This document shows, in pieces, positions 12,096-22,337 of a DNA stretch of 64,000 nucleotides (within the stretch, counting starts at the first letter, position 1; every line of letters starts with the position of its first letter). A program made the translations under genes and the position numbers. A model generated the notes under the pieces. The model was given only the letters and a program-made list of their open reading frames with translations. It searched no databases and was not told the DNA's origin. Origin of the DNA: Ceratodon purpureus (taxonomy: Eukaryota > Streptophyta > Bryopsida > Pseudoditrichales > Ditrichaceae); NCBI GenBank assembly GCA_014871385.1, contig CM026433.1:15131985-15195984 (forward strand). The letters are read 5' to 3'.

Positions 12096-12500
12096 TTACG
12101 CCTTCTCCCTCCTGAGCTTGCCGAGCTCGCGGCGCACGATGGAGCTCCGCTTCACGCGCGCCACCATTACCTTGAACCGGTCGAAGTCCGTCATCGCCGC
12201 CCGCCGGGTGCGCACCGCCAGCTTCTTCCCCCACGCGCTGCTCGCCCACTTCTGCTCCACCTCCGCGTCCTCGTACGCCTTCCGCAGCACCTTCTTGGGC
12301 GCCGCGCGCGGCAGCTCCGGGATGGTGATGTCCGTCAGCGACAGCCGCTTGAAGTTGATCTGCGTCCGCACCATGTCGGGCGAGTCCACGAGCGCGCGGT
12401 TCTGGTCGATGACGTCCACAATCACCACCAGCTTGCCGTAGTCGGGCCCGTAGTTCACGAGCGCCACCCGTCCAATCTCAACGAAGCGACGGAACACCAT
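12096..12500 (-). CDS. RPL14: 60S ribosomal protein eL14, copy A
   Basis: Intronless frame of 134 residues, the usual plant length for eL14, a component of the cytosolic 60S subunit. It starts [18 protein letters not shown] and contains [19 protein letters not shown], the KOW-like RNA-binding part, [10 protein letters not shown], and a basic C-terminus rich in RR and KR. The start ATG has a favourable context (gccaccATGGTG). The protein is identical to copy B at 16970-17374. The coding DNA differs only at one ATC/ATT isoleucine codon and at the final alanine codon plus stop (GCG TAA against GCC TAG). The codons are very GC-rich. A telo-box (12631-12638) and a 22-codon upstream frame precede it. 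Confidence 0.95.
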   Translation of the reverse strand: MVFRRFVEIGRVALVNYGPDYGKLVVIVDVIDQNRALVDSPDMVRTQINFKRLSLTDITIPELPRAAPKKVLRKAYEDAEVEQKWASSAWGKKLAVRTRRAAMTDFDRFKVMVARVKRSSIVRRELGKLRREKA

Positions 12501-12548
12501 GGTGGCAGCCGTGCAATGGTGGTGCAGGAGCTCTGAGGTGGAGCTGGG

Positions 12549-12617
12549 CTATGGCGCACTTGGAACGGCGCTTCGCTGCGAAAGAGACCTCACCCTGCGC
12601 TTCGTCTCCGTCTTCAT
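12549..12617 (-). CDS. Short upstream ORF of eL14 copy A
   Basis: An ATG 117 nt upstream of the eL14 start opens a 22-codon frame (MKTETKRRVRSLSQ..., ending SAP-stop). Copy B has a frame of exactly the same length at 16853-16921 with three amino-acid differences. Whether the transcript start lies upstream of this ATG is not known, so it may not be translated. Confidence 0.35.
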   Translation of the reverse strand: MKTETKRRVRSLSQRSAVPSAP

Positions 12618-12630
12618 GGCCCCCGGCTCC

Positions 12631-12640
12631 AAACCCTAAT
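12631..12640 (-). promoter_or_regulatory. telo-box of eL14 copy A
   Basis: The word aaaccctaat matches the plant telo-box AAACCCTA, typical of promoters of ribosomal protein and translation genes. The equivalent word occurs at 16818-16827 in front of copy B. Confidence 0.6.
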
Positions 12641-12699
12641 CCCACGGCCTATTCCACATCCCAAACCGGAATTTGGGACTTGGGATTTGGGAGTCCTGA

Positions 12700-13660
12700 G
12701 ATTACCTGTGCAGAGAACGGGTCTGAGGGTGGTATTACGATAACTTACGCCTTGTTTTCATAATATTCCTCAACCTTATTCAAAGGCCTTGCATCAACAG
12801 TAGCATTATAGCAGGTTCACTACCTGCCGCACGAGTATGTGTGTTTTTTTTGAAGAAATAAGATATATTTTTCAAAGATTTAGTTTCTTGATTTTCATTT
12901 CTTAGCAAAACAGTCACCGAAATTGACCTCAAATGCCTAATAAATAAAAACGCAGAGCGACACAATTAGTTGCTCCAACCATCATGGCACGAATACAACA
13001 CGTTGCAACAAGTAACAATTATGTTTGTGTTCAAGTTTTACTCAACTCAATTTTCAGGCAGTTTTCCAGAATATCCATGGGTAGTAAAGAGTAGAAGTGG
13101 CGCCAGGTACCTGATGTACCAGTATCTGAGCTCATGGAATATTGTTTCACAATGTTTTTAAATTATGCAAGCCACGGTTCATGTTTTGCTCATTTACTTT
13201 GTTAAGTGAAAAGATAAACACCATCAAATGCAAATCTATCATTTCTCGATGCTGAAAGTGGGACTAACAGGATAAGAGATACATGAAGAATATTGATCAG
13301 GGAATTGGCAATCCAAGAGAAAACTGCTCACACTAAAGCAAATAGAGTTTAGTAGAAAGAATCACAAGTCAGATATACTGAAATTCCATTCCATATATGC
13401 CCTTGAAGCCTGACAATAGGAGAAGACACTCGTCTGAAAATTAAAAGAGACAGATTCCGTGTATTTCATCAACTCGGGAATACCGTACTCCTTAACAACC
13501 CCGCACACGCAGATGCTTGCTAGTCACTAGAAAGTTTTGGATCAAACAATAGATGTCTTAGCTTCAGTCTATTCCTTGCTTCCACTTGAAATCTTCAATC
13601 CTTTTCCTTTCCACCTATACAGGAATACCACGTTTCCTCGATCAGAAATAAAGCGAGATA
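12700..13660. other. Intergenic region without recognised gene
   Basis: Moderately AT-rich sequence between the eL14 promoter and the putative exons at 13664-14004. Open frames are short and nothing recognisable is seen. Confidence 0.5.
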
Positions 13661-13663
13661 GTA

Positions 13664-14004
13664 TCAGATAACTGCCTGAGACTGGCACAACAACAGCCCC
13701 GGTAACTTTATCCATGGAGCAGCCTGAAGCTTAGCCGCTTGATGCTTGCAAATCAAACATTTCTCTAGCTCCTGTTGCAAGAGACAACATCCAACTTAGA
13801 AACCAAGAAAACATGAGCGACGAATTTCATAGATTGTCTAAAATTACCGTATTGAGCGTACCTAGAGATGAGGCTTCGTGAGGGAAAAATTAACATTTAA
13901 AAGACATGTCATCAAGAGTACATACATACCAGCACTCGATTGGGCAGCTCGCCGAACTTGCCAGCACTTATGGGGCCACGAGTCTTAGCACCTTCCATCC
14001 CTCC
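13664..14004 (-). other. Two possible terminal coding exons of an unidentified gene
   Basis: On the minus strand a 75-nt GC-rich stretch (14004-13930) has a good acceptor (CTTTTACTTTCAG) and donor (GTATGT). It reads in phase 0 as GGMEGAKTRGPISAGKFGE followed by LPNRVL. A second stretch (13771-13664), after acceptor TTGCAACAG, continues in phase 0 as ELEKCLICKHQAAKLQA and so on for 35 residues to a TGA stop. Matching phase, splice sites and composition suggest real coding exons or their remnant. Upstream (14080-14260) coding-like words such as DLVDVADAAARKAAG and REFERAKAYAIGDG appear in different frames, as in a decayed gene. The family is not recognised. Confidence 0.3.
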
Positions 14005-14545
14005 CTGAAAGTAAAAGAGAGTAAGCTGAAGTAGTTGCCAACAATATTAGGGTGGAGACCATCACCAATTGCATAAGCTTTAGCACGCTCAAACTCTCGT
14101 GATCGTCATTCCATCCCTGCGGCTTTTCGAGCTGCAGCATCTGCTACATCCACCAAATCTGCCAAAGTGTGTCACGGACAGATTCGATACTTCCAGCTCG
14201 CCTCCTCCAGAATCATCCACGTATTTCAGTGGTAATAGTAGCATTCTTCTCATTGAATTCGAAACTGAATCATAGCAAAAATTGCATCAGAACAAAGTCA
14301 TTTCTGAACCAGCAAATCATGGTGTAGCTCCTCATCCACTTCATCACTGTAGCAAACAAAGATTGGTTTCACCATCCCACACATACGAAAAACAAGAGAA
14401 TTTAATGTGATCAAACAACGGATCTAGCAAACCAATATTCGTCAATGTCGGATGCATCACTACACACCTGGGCTGCTAACACAACTCCTCTGCTGTGCCA
14501 TCCAAACCTTCTCGTCCAGCCAACCATCTCACGGAAACCTAAATT

Positions 14546-15238
14546 TCAAGAAAACGAAGGGGGCTCCATGTCAACAACTGCTGCAAATCCGAACTGCTTC
14601 GCCAAGCACTGAATCAGCTGCTCGGTGACCTCCTCCACGTCTGGCACAACCGGCGAAACCTCCTTCCGCAGAGACGTCACCTCCTTGTCTCGAATCCCGC
14701 ACGGCACAATGTGATCAAAGTGGGCCAGATTAGGGTCGACGTTGAATGCCAGTCCATGGGAAGTGATGCTCCCAGACGAAACCCGAACCCCAATTGCACC
14801 AATCTTCCGCAACCCCTGGACCCACACGCCCGTCTCCTTCTCCATCCGCCCGCGGGCGTCCACCCCATGCATCTTGCAAACCTCCACCATCACGTCCTCC
14901 AGTCCTTCAACATAAGCCCGCACCCCGACTCGCATCTCGCGTAGCCCGAGGATCGGGTACAGCACGGGCTGCCCCGGGCCATGGTACGTGATGTCGCCGC
15001 CGCGCTCTGTCATGTGGAGTTCGGCTCCGATGGCGTGGAGCTCCTGCGGCGACGCCAACATGTTGTGCACCGTGCGGCGCTTGCCCACTGTGAAGGTGGG
15101 CGGGTGCTGCAACGAGAGCAGCACGTCCGCGCCACCCCGGCGCCGGCGCTCCACGAGCTGGCTCTGTAGATGGAGCGCCTCGGCGTAATTGATCAGCTCG
15201 CGCATCCTCCACACCTCTAGCCTCCGCAACCCCGCCAT
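14546..15238 (-). CDS. LIP2: Mitochondrial octanoyltransferase (LipB/LIP2 family)
   Basis: Intronless frame of 230 residues. LIP2 transfers octanoyl from octanoyl-ACP to lipoyl domains such as the H protein of glycine decarboxylase; LIP1 then inserts sulfur. The LipB signature RGGDITYHGPGQ is at residues 79-90. The catalytic lysine is K145 in GLRKIGAIGVRVSSGSITSH and the catalytic cysteine is C180 in HIVPCGIRDKEVTSLR. Length and collinearity match Arabidopsis LIP2 (about 235 residues). As in that protein there is no long obvious presequence; the basic N-terminus (MAGLRRLEVWRMRELINYAE) may direct mitochondrial import. The first ATG of the frame is used. The 5' two thirds is GC-rich, like the neighbouring eL14 genes. 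Confidence 0.95.
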   Translation of the reverse strand: MAGLRRLEVWRMRELINYAEALHLQSQLVERRRRGGADVLLSLQHPPTFTVGKRRTVHNMLASPQELHAIGAELHMTERGGDITYHGPGQPVLYPILGLREMRVGVRAYVEGLEDVMVEVCKMHGVDARGRMEKETGVWVQGLRKIGAIGVRVSSGSITSHGLAFNVDPNLAHFDHIVPCGIRDKEVTSLRKEVSPVVPDVEEVTEQLIQCLAKQFGFAAVVDMEPPSFS

Positions 15239-16790
15239 CGCTCCTCCAGCCCGTGCGTCACTATGTGGCCGTCAGGCCGCGATTCGAAGCTGGTAATGAA
15301 ATCAGCGTGCGCAATTCCTTCGAGTGAACTCGATTCCTAGTGATTCTTTGAGAGAGATTGATGTGATCTCTAAATGCTCATGAGTTTCTTTCCACTTCAC
15401 CGCCAGTTGGATCTCCACTCCGCATCGCCCTCTCTAAGGACAGCTCCCATCCGCCTGCCCACATATGATTGTCATTCAAGCGCAACCCTTCTGTAGCACA
15501 AGCAAGACAGACATCAGAAAACCATAACAGCGCTGCCAACTTCAGAAACGATGAGCATTAGCATTCAATTACAGAGATACGTCATTACCAGAAGCACTGA
15601 GCTGATTGTAAGGTTCGAACCTACACAAGCCTTCTGCTCATTCCGAGGCTCACACACCAGGAAACAGAGAACATATTTGGAAGACGAGAACCTCAACTAC
15701 GGCCTGCATATCGAAAACTCTGCCATAGTCTACTCGCGTGATCAAAACCAGAAATCAGCATCTCGCCGGTCAATAAATTTTCCCTAGAGACATATTAAGG
15801 CACAAAATTTTCGAACTACTTTAAACCGAAAAATCTTGTACCCAGCTGTTAAATATTAGGTTTCGGGCTCCTCTCAGAATAAAATTTAAAATGAGCCAAC
15901 GAGCTGCGATTACTGATGGGGATGCTTAAAAGCTCAAAATGATATTAAAACTCAGAAAATGAAATTCTAAACAAAATACTACCAACGAAGCGTGACATAG
16001 AGGGTGAAGGTAACGGCAATGCTAAGCTCGCAGCATTGTTCTCCTGTGCGCTTCACTTACAATCACAATCCCGACCCTGAAGAACCCCGAAAACGACCCA
16101 AAACTGTTAACAATTCTCAACCCTCACCAAGCCGCAACAGAAAGTCGCATTCCCGAGTAAGATCACAAATCCTAGCTAACATGAAAACCTAAATGCCACA
16201 ATACAACAAAACTGCATAATCGTTCAAGCACACAAAGTGTCCACAAACGCTCGCGAGCACCCGTGGCGCAATCAATCCTAGGCTTAAATCAGACCAGGTA
16301 GTGACCGAAAGCCCAGCGAGCGAGTGAACCCACCTCAAGATGAGCCCCAAAAAACAGAAAGCAAAGCACGATTGAAAGGTCGCACACCACTACAAGCAGA
16401 GAATGGACCCCGGAGAAGCCGATGACTAAGAAATCTCTACATCTCACAGGTTTCTACACAGCATTTGCTACCCGGAATGCCACAGAGAGGGGCGAAATGC
16501 GAACTCAGCGAGTGACGCTCGTGTGAGTGCCACCCATCTGCGGGACGAGGAGGTGCCTGCCTGCCCAATTATGCAACCTAGTTAAAGTTGCAGGAACGGT
16601 GCTCTTTGTTCTCCCCGAAAAACAGATAAGGTACAGAACACCACAGTATTCTCGTTATTATCATAGTCAAGCAACCCATCCATAAATGAATTGGAAGATC
16701 GGTTTTCCCGTGTAAGAAATAATCTTATGTCAGAAAAATGATTTTAAGATTTGGAAGACCCATCGTCTGGATGAAACGAATTTAGAAAAA
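15239..16790. other. Intergenic region between LIP2 and eL14 copy B
   Basis: Contains the promoter and 5' UTR of minus-strand LIP2 and the distal promoter of eL14 copy B. Nothing else is supported. An isolated tRNA T-arm-like palindrome near 15610-15620 has no matching cloverleaf. Confidence 0.5.
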
Positions 16791-16817
16791 TAATAATATG
16801 TGGATTGAGTGGATGGA

Positions 16818-16827
16818 ATTAGGGTTT
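16818..16827 (+). promoter_or_regulatory. telo-box of eL14 copy B
   Basis: attagggttt is the reverse complement of AAACCCTAAT, the plant telo-box found in ribosomal protein promoters. It corresponds to the element at 12631-12640 of copy A. Confidence 0.6.
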
Positions 16828-16852
16828 AGCAGGGGTTTTGGAAGCGGGGGCC

Positions 16853-16921
16853 ATGAAGACGGAGACGAAGCACAGGACGAGGCCTCTTTCGCAGCGAAGC
16901 GCCGTGCCGAGTGCGCCATAG
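16853..16921 (+). CDS. Short upstream ORF of eL14 copy B
   Basis: A 22-codon frame (MKTETKHRTRPLSQ..., ending SAP-stop) lies 117 nt before the main ATG, the same length and position as at copy A. This lies in the part of the 5' region that is nearly identical between the copies, so conservation may reflect recent conversion and not selection. Confidence 0.35.
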   Translation: MKTETKHRTRPLSQRSAVPSAP

Positions 16922-16969
16922 CCCAGCTCCACCTCAGAGCTCCTGCACCACCATTGCACGGCTGCCACC

Positions 16970-17374
16970 ATGGTGTTCCGTCGCTTCGTTGAGATTGGAC
17001 GGGTGGCGCTCGTGAACTACGGGCCCGACTACGGCAAGCTGGTGGTGATTGTGGACGTCATCGACCAGAACCGCGCGCTCGTGGACTCGCCCGACATGGT
17101 GCGGACGCAGATCAACTTCAAGCGGCTGTCGCTGACGGACATCACCATCCCGGAGCTGCCGCGCGCGGCGCCCAAGAAGGTGCTGCGGAAGGCGTACGAG
17201 GACGCGGAGGTGGAGCAGAAGTGGGCGAGCAGCGCGTGGGGGAAGAAGCTGGCGGTGCGCACCCGGCGGGCGGCGATGACGGACTTCGACCGGTTCAAGG
17301 TAATGGTGGCGCGCGTGAAGCGGAGCTCCATTGTGCGCCGCGAGCTCGGCAAGCTCAGGAGGGAGAAGGCCTAG
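16970..17374 (+). CDS. RPL14: 60S ribosomal protein eL14, copy B
   Basis: Intronless frame encoding exactly the same 134-residue eL14 as the minus-strand gene at 12096-12500: [18 protein letters not shown] at the start, [16 protein letters not shown] in the middle, and a basic C-terminus ending KLRREKA. The near identity covers the coding region and roughly 100 bp upstream (to about 16850) and stops abruptly at the stop codon. The two copies are head-to-head, about 4.5 kb apart, with LIP2 between them. The pattern points to recent gene conversion of an inverted duplicate. The product is a cytosolic 60S subunit protein. Confidence 0.95.
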   Translation: MVFRRFVEIGRVALVNYGPDYGKLVVIVDVIDQNRALVDSPDMVRTQINFKRLSLTDITIPELPRAAPKKVLRKAYEDAEVEQKWASSAWGKKLAVRTRRAAMTDFDRFKVMVARVKRSSIVRRELGKLRREKA

Positions 17375-19050
17375 GCTTCATGGGGCGAGAACGACCACGC
17401 TCAATGGTACGACTGGGAAATTGGGGCATTGCGATTGCATTTGGAGTGTTAGGGGCCTTGCTGCGCAAAGAGATGGCTTCGTATTGTCAGCTCATTCTAG
17501 TATGTGGTCTTCTATTGCTCTTCGTGGTGTATATCACATGAGGAGCAATTAAGTCATTTCTGTCGGGGTAATGCGCTTGTGTGCTGCTTCCCTGTGAAGA
17601 ATTCTTTATCCGTCGGGCGGGTTCTTTTTGTTCCTTTTCAATTGGCAGGCCTTTAATTGGTTGTGAATGAGCATTTGCGGGATTTTTAACATGCGCAGCA
17701 ACATTTAGCCTACGTGCATTTTTTTACTTTGAGTAGGGTTTAGGTTAAATTCTATCTGGAGTGATGGAATTTTTCAAGTACTGGATCTTGGCTCTCCTAC
17801 TGACCATTGACATTCTTGGCCGGTTTCGATTGATCAAGAACACGACTTGAAATTAGGGTTTAAGCATGAGTGAATATTCTCGGTCGATTATATGAATCGA
17901 TGGGGTTGTAGTGCGAGTGTTATGTGTGACCATCCGATTCGGTTGGGTTTAGTAGAATCTACTTACACTAGGGTTGATACTTTTGATGCTACCGTCTTCG
18001 TTGTGCTGACTTAGATGTAAACGGTGTTTTTAAGGTTTGTTATCGTATTTGGGATTGTACTTTGAGATCCCTAGGTTTTCATGATTTACTCACTAGCATG
18101 TAGAATTAAGCGGTATGCGGATGGGAATGATTCACGTTGGAGACGACGAACCAAGGTTGATCAGCTGATAGTTTTCTATTCCAGTTAACTCCAGTAGTCA
18201 GCTCAGCATGATGCTCTATATTTTTGAATTTGTATATGGCACTGCCTAACGTCTTGTCTTTGTGGTCCGTGGCAGGATGCTCTTGATAGTGGAGCCATGG
18301 CTGATTTCTGGTTGGTAGCGAGAGTGTCATTAGACTCTGCTGCCCCGAGTAGCTGTGGGATCGAGAAGCAGAAGAATGTTGTTCCAGTTTTTCTGCTTAT
18401 AAATTTTTGTTCATTTGGACACGTTATTGCCTTTAGGGAAAGGCTTCGACCATGGTGCGGATATTTCATTTCATGATTTTTGTGCTATCTGATTTCCTTT
18501 CTAGCTTGTCAGGACGTTGTGGGTGGTGAGCAGGAATATGGCATATTTGTGTGGCGGTACACATTATATGGTTGTGTACTTCTGGGTCTGCGATATCCAA
18601 GATTGGTAGTTTTAATTTTTAAAAGTGTTGCGAACGTATTAATACTGATTGTTGATAGAAGCACTTAAAGTGCATCATGCACAGCACTGAGCTTCAGTAC
18701 AGAAGCATACGATATAGATCAGAAGAGAAATGTCACGAACATACAATGAGACTCCTAATGGTGCCCAAAATGTACACTCGGATCAACAATTGCTGCAAAT
18801 TCTCAGGTGAAACAATGTAAACTTCTTATCAGAAGATATTTATTTATAGAAGATCAGGGGAGAAATACTTAAAAGCGACATCGCTCCACCTGAAACCTAG
18901 AGCGGGTGCCCTTTAGGGGGGTAACACCAGGACTCTAGTAGGACAGAAGTACACAGCGTGCTATTCTCAAAGAGGAGACAAGCCTAGTCAGAGAGTGGAA
19001 TCAAAATCGTTCAGACTACAATGCTTTCCAACCTGCAAGATGCTGGAAAC
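17375..19050. other. Intergenic region after eL14 copy B
   Basis: 3' UTR of eL14 copy B and then sequence with no recognised gene. The rightmost few hundred bases (about 18660-19053) may be the 3' UTR of the minus-strand membrane protein gene. Confidence 0.5.
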
Positions 19051-19053
19051 CAC

Positions 19054-19398
19054 CTAAGACCCCGACTTAAACCCAAGAAGGCCCAAAATTTTAGCGCCGA
19101 GGCTCTGGGAAGAAGCGGAACTGGTATGCTCGTCACCTCTTGGGATCATTTTAACCACGTTGCCCTCGTTAATTTTGATTTCTTTGCTGCCAATGCAGTC
19201 GTCTGAAGTGAACGTAATCGGAGAATCCTTCACGACTCCCACCCAATACTCCCGGTACGTGGCATTAGGTTCGGTTTTTATGAGATAGTACTGGCCTTTC
19301 TTAAGCTTTTCTATGTCGAGATACGCACCTGCATTGTTGAGCTGCAGCGTAACTTCGCTACTACTTTCGTTGATCACCTTCGTCTCCAACTGAGTCAT
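19054..19398 (-). CDS. C-terminal soluble domain associated with the three-helix membrane protein
   Basis: A 114-residue frame from ATG at 19398 (MTQLETKVINESSSEV... ending LGLLGFKSGS). It looks like a small beta-rich domain (VTLQLNNAG, YYLIKTEPNATYREYWV, PITFTSDDC, IKINEGNVVKMIPRG) with a Ser/Gly-rich tail. The frame is open further upstream to the stop at 19451 and includes DPHFDLKFTLILLHFK, which repeats the end of the preceding frame. It is most simply the last part of the gene at 19451-20274, cut off by a 34-bp frameshifting duplication, or joined by an intron I could not place. Function unknown. Confidence 0.5.
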   Translation of the reverse strand: MTQLETKVINESSSEVTLQLNNAGAYLDIEKLKKGQYYLIKTEPNATYREYWVGVVKDSPITFTSDDCIGSKEIKINEGNVVKMIPRGDEHTSSASSQSLGAKILGLLGFKSGS

Positions 19399-19450
19399 CT
19401 TGAAGTGGAGCAATATCAACGTGAACTTCAAGTCAAAGTGCGGATCAGGT

Positions 19451-20274
19451 TCACTTTAGAACTGAGTCAAAGTGCGGATCGTTCCAGTTGATACTACCTT
19501 CACAACCTTGGCTCTTAGTGAAACAGAGGATATGAAGAAAGGATCCCACAATCACTACCGACGAAGCCAGGAGAGTTAGTATCAAGCTAAGCCTCGTTGT
19601 GCTCTGTTTATCCTGCTCCTGATCCAGCTTCTTTAACGTCTTCAAATTTTCCACCTTCGTGTCCCTGCGAAAATCGAATTGGTGTCGCTTGGCTTTCAAT
19701 TTCCCAAGGTTAGATAAATGAACCTGTAATGTTTGGGCAAACAACCCACAAAGAGGTCATTGAGCTGACTTCCACTCAAAATATTAAAAAAAGAAAAAGA
19801 AAAAACTAATTCAATGAAGTTGATCAGCTAGTAACTCACATGGCGAGAGATCTCATCAACGGCAATCTCTTTGCGAGTTTTGCGAATGTTTTCCAGTTTA
19901 TTCCCAGCGACATGCACAATGATGAAACAGGGAAGCAAACAGAGGACGACGGGACTCCAGACGTGCTGGCACTGCACCCGATCTGCTTGCACGGCAGTGA
20001 ACACGACTCCCACGAACACGCTGTACAGACCCACTAACTGGTAGACCTCGTTCGTCAAGGAGTCCACCCGCTTCGTCCTCCGCGAAATCTTCCCCTCCAG
20101 CACCTTCACCTGGTCCGACCACTCTGTCAAAGCCACCAGCGCCACAAGATTTCGCCTCTTCTCAGGGTCCTCGCACTCCTCCTTCAGATCAACAAGATAA
20201 TGCAACTGATCGGCCTGCGCGCATATCGGCAGAGCCTCATCAGGGACTACCTCGGCGGACGTCGAAGCTGCCAT
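19451..20274 (-). CDS. Unidentified three-helix membrane protein (2 exons visible)
   Basis: Exon 1 (20274-19840) encodes 145 residues from MAASTSAEVVPDE and ends at a GTGAGT donor. Exon 2 (19723-19451), after acceptor TTACAG, adds 90 residues in phase 0. Membrane segments are at about residues 79-97 (QLVGLYSVFVGVVFTAV), 105-124 (VWSPVVLCLLPCFIIVHVAG) and 190-213 (LSLILTLLASSVVIVGSFL). The first 75 residues are charged and helical, and a basic coiled stretch (about 146-185) lies between helices 2 and 3. The stop at 19451 follows NDPHFDSVLK. Just downstream NDPHFD recurs out of frame as DPHFDLKF, leading into the 114-residue frame at 19054-19398. I do not recognise the family. Confidence 0.65.
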
Positions 20275-22330
20275 AAATTCTAGGATTGATCAACAAGCTC
20301 TTCAGACTACCAATGAACTAATCCTCAAACAGAAAGACAAGCTCACACAATAGAAACTGCATCAAGGGAAGGGGGCCTAGTAGAGCTTACCAGACGAGAG
20401 AGACTAGTTGCACAGACAATGACCTGGTTCGGTCTTCCAGCTCTCCCATTAAGACTAGCCGCGTTGGGCCCATTTTTTATGATTTTTGTGCAACCTAGGG
20501 GCCGAGTCGGTTCTAGAAGTCACGACACTGCTACCATGCAAGAAAGAATCATACTGTAGATGAGTGGATCGTCAGACTTCGGCGCCCTTTAAATTAACGT
20601 CTACAGTGAGCGTCATGACACTGGATCCTGCGATGGGATCAATAAATTCAATTCAATTCAATTCAGTTCAATTTAACTTGCAGACTTATCGGTAACCACC
20701 TCCCGGACCTGGGTAGCTTGGCGGGCAAAGGCATACAATCGGGTCCCTCTAATGCTACCGATTGCCATCGATCATGTGCAGTGCAGGGGTTCTAGAGATT
20801 CCCGCACGCACTTTCAGACACTACGTCTTGACTTCTGGTGGCCTTCATTCATTGTTTACATGCAAGAATCTGGGCTCGAGACATGTGTCTGTCTGACAAT
20901 TTACAGACAGTATATACAGTCGACTACTGTTGAGGTACTCAGATCGATATCAATCCAAAAAAATCTAACCCGAAAAGAAGGGAAGCATCAGTATCGTCGG
21001 CATCGAGGCCTAGTGTGACTTGTTACGAGGTGTTAGGGCCGGTTCAGACTGGACCAAGTTCGAGAGAAGAAGCATCACTTTCCTGGCCCAAACTATGTCG
21101 AGAGGAGCCTTTGGGCTGAAAATGTATATTAAATAATCCACTTGAAATCTTTGGCCAACCTTTGGCTGGTCATAGTGTGAAAGCTTGAAGTCCAAGTCCA
21201 AAGGACAAGACATGTAATCCGAATATCTAAACATTAATAAAAAATTTAAAAAAAATTAAATTTTTTTGAAAAAGTAGAGAAGGTGTAAAAACTAATGAAG
21301 AATGTGTCGAAAAAAATTCAGCAAAATATACATTGTTATGACAAAGTTATGAGTAATTGACATTCAACTTATTTTTGGACCAACACTGGTGTAGTGCTAA
21401 TGATTGTCAAAAAGTTCATTAATAAAGCATGACAAGGCATGTGGAAGCATGACAAGGCATGTGGAAGCATGACAAGGCATGTGGAAGCATGACAAGGCTT
21501 GTTTGAAGACATGTGCATAACCCTAGCAAATTCAATGGAAAACCAGATCTGTGTGTAACAATTTTAACTCTCAATTTTAACTCTCAGAACGTGTCGTGAA
21601 GATGCAAGCAACATCGGATTCATTTGACGTCAAACGAATAGAGCTAGATACTCAGCCTCCAACTAAAAGACTGATTCAGAGAAATGATTACATCGCATGG
21701 AACCAAATTTGGCCTGTACGTGCTCAAGGGCCATTTCCTGTGAGAAAAACATGTGCGCTCGAGCTTCCCATCCCTACCGACTGCACAAATATGCAACCGA
21801 CAATCTCTAATGCCCTTCATCTTCACCGGAAATAACCATTATCAGGCTTTCTACCCAGAACTACATCTCTTCACTTCTGCTTGATGCACCTTTCACGACA
21901 ACGATACTCCAGAAAACCACATTGGAACGGAGACAGCACTGCTCGGAAGACATACCTCCAATCAGGCAAGCAAACGAGCTAAAGGAATCCCACAGGCTAC
22001 ACATCCTATCCAGGAAATACGCAAATCAATGCACGTGAAAACCCAGAAACAACAGTGAACTGCCAGACTTGAAAATGAAGTAATTTAAACCTAGCTTGTA
22101 AACTGCAAGGCTGTTTTCTTTTCACCTCGAGTACCTTTGATCGGACCGAAGAAAAGACATTCTCTATTATCAGAATGGCAGCAACTGTATCCATCCCAAG
22201 AATCCAAGAAAAAGTCTGGTTTCGAGGTTGTAAATTGTTGGAGAACGAATTAACTAGAATGATACACCAAAGTTTTGTCTGAGTTGAAAGAATTACAAGA
22301 ATGATACACCCCAGTGGTGCCCTTACTCTG
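20275..22330. other. Intergenic region with small repeats
   Basis: No gene is supported. It contains the promoter of the minus-strand membrane protein gene, a pentanucleotide AATTC microsatellite near 20646-20670 and a 20-bp tandem repeat at 21427-21500. Confidence 0.5.
21427..21500. repeat. Tandem repeat, 20 bp x 3.7
   Basis: Copies of gcatgacaaggcatgtggaa start at 21427, 21447 and 21467, with a diverged partial copy at 21487. It lies in non-coding DNA. Confidence 0.9.
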
Positions 22331-22337
22331 CTAGAGC

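Noticed and set aside
12118-12536. Long plus-strand frames opposite eL14 copy A, and their equivalents at 17029-17541
   Set aside because: Shadows of the GC-rich eL14 coding strand. Both copies show the same antisense frames because the DNA is nearly identical.
15601-15660. tRNA T-arm-like palindrome aaggttcgaacctac
   Set aside because: No acceptor stem, D arm or anticodon arm could be matched on either strand, so it is not called a tRNA.
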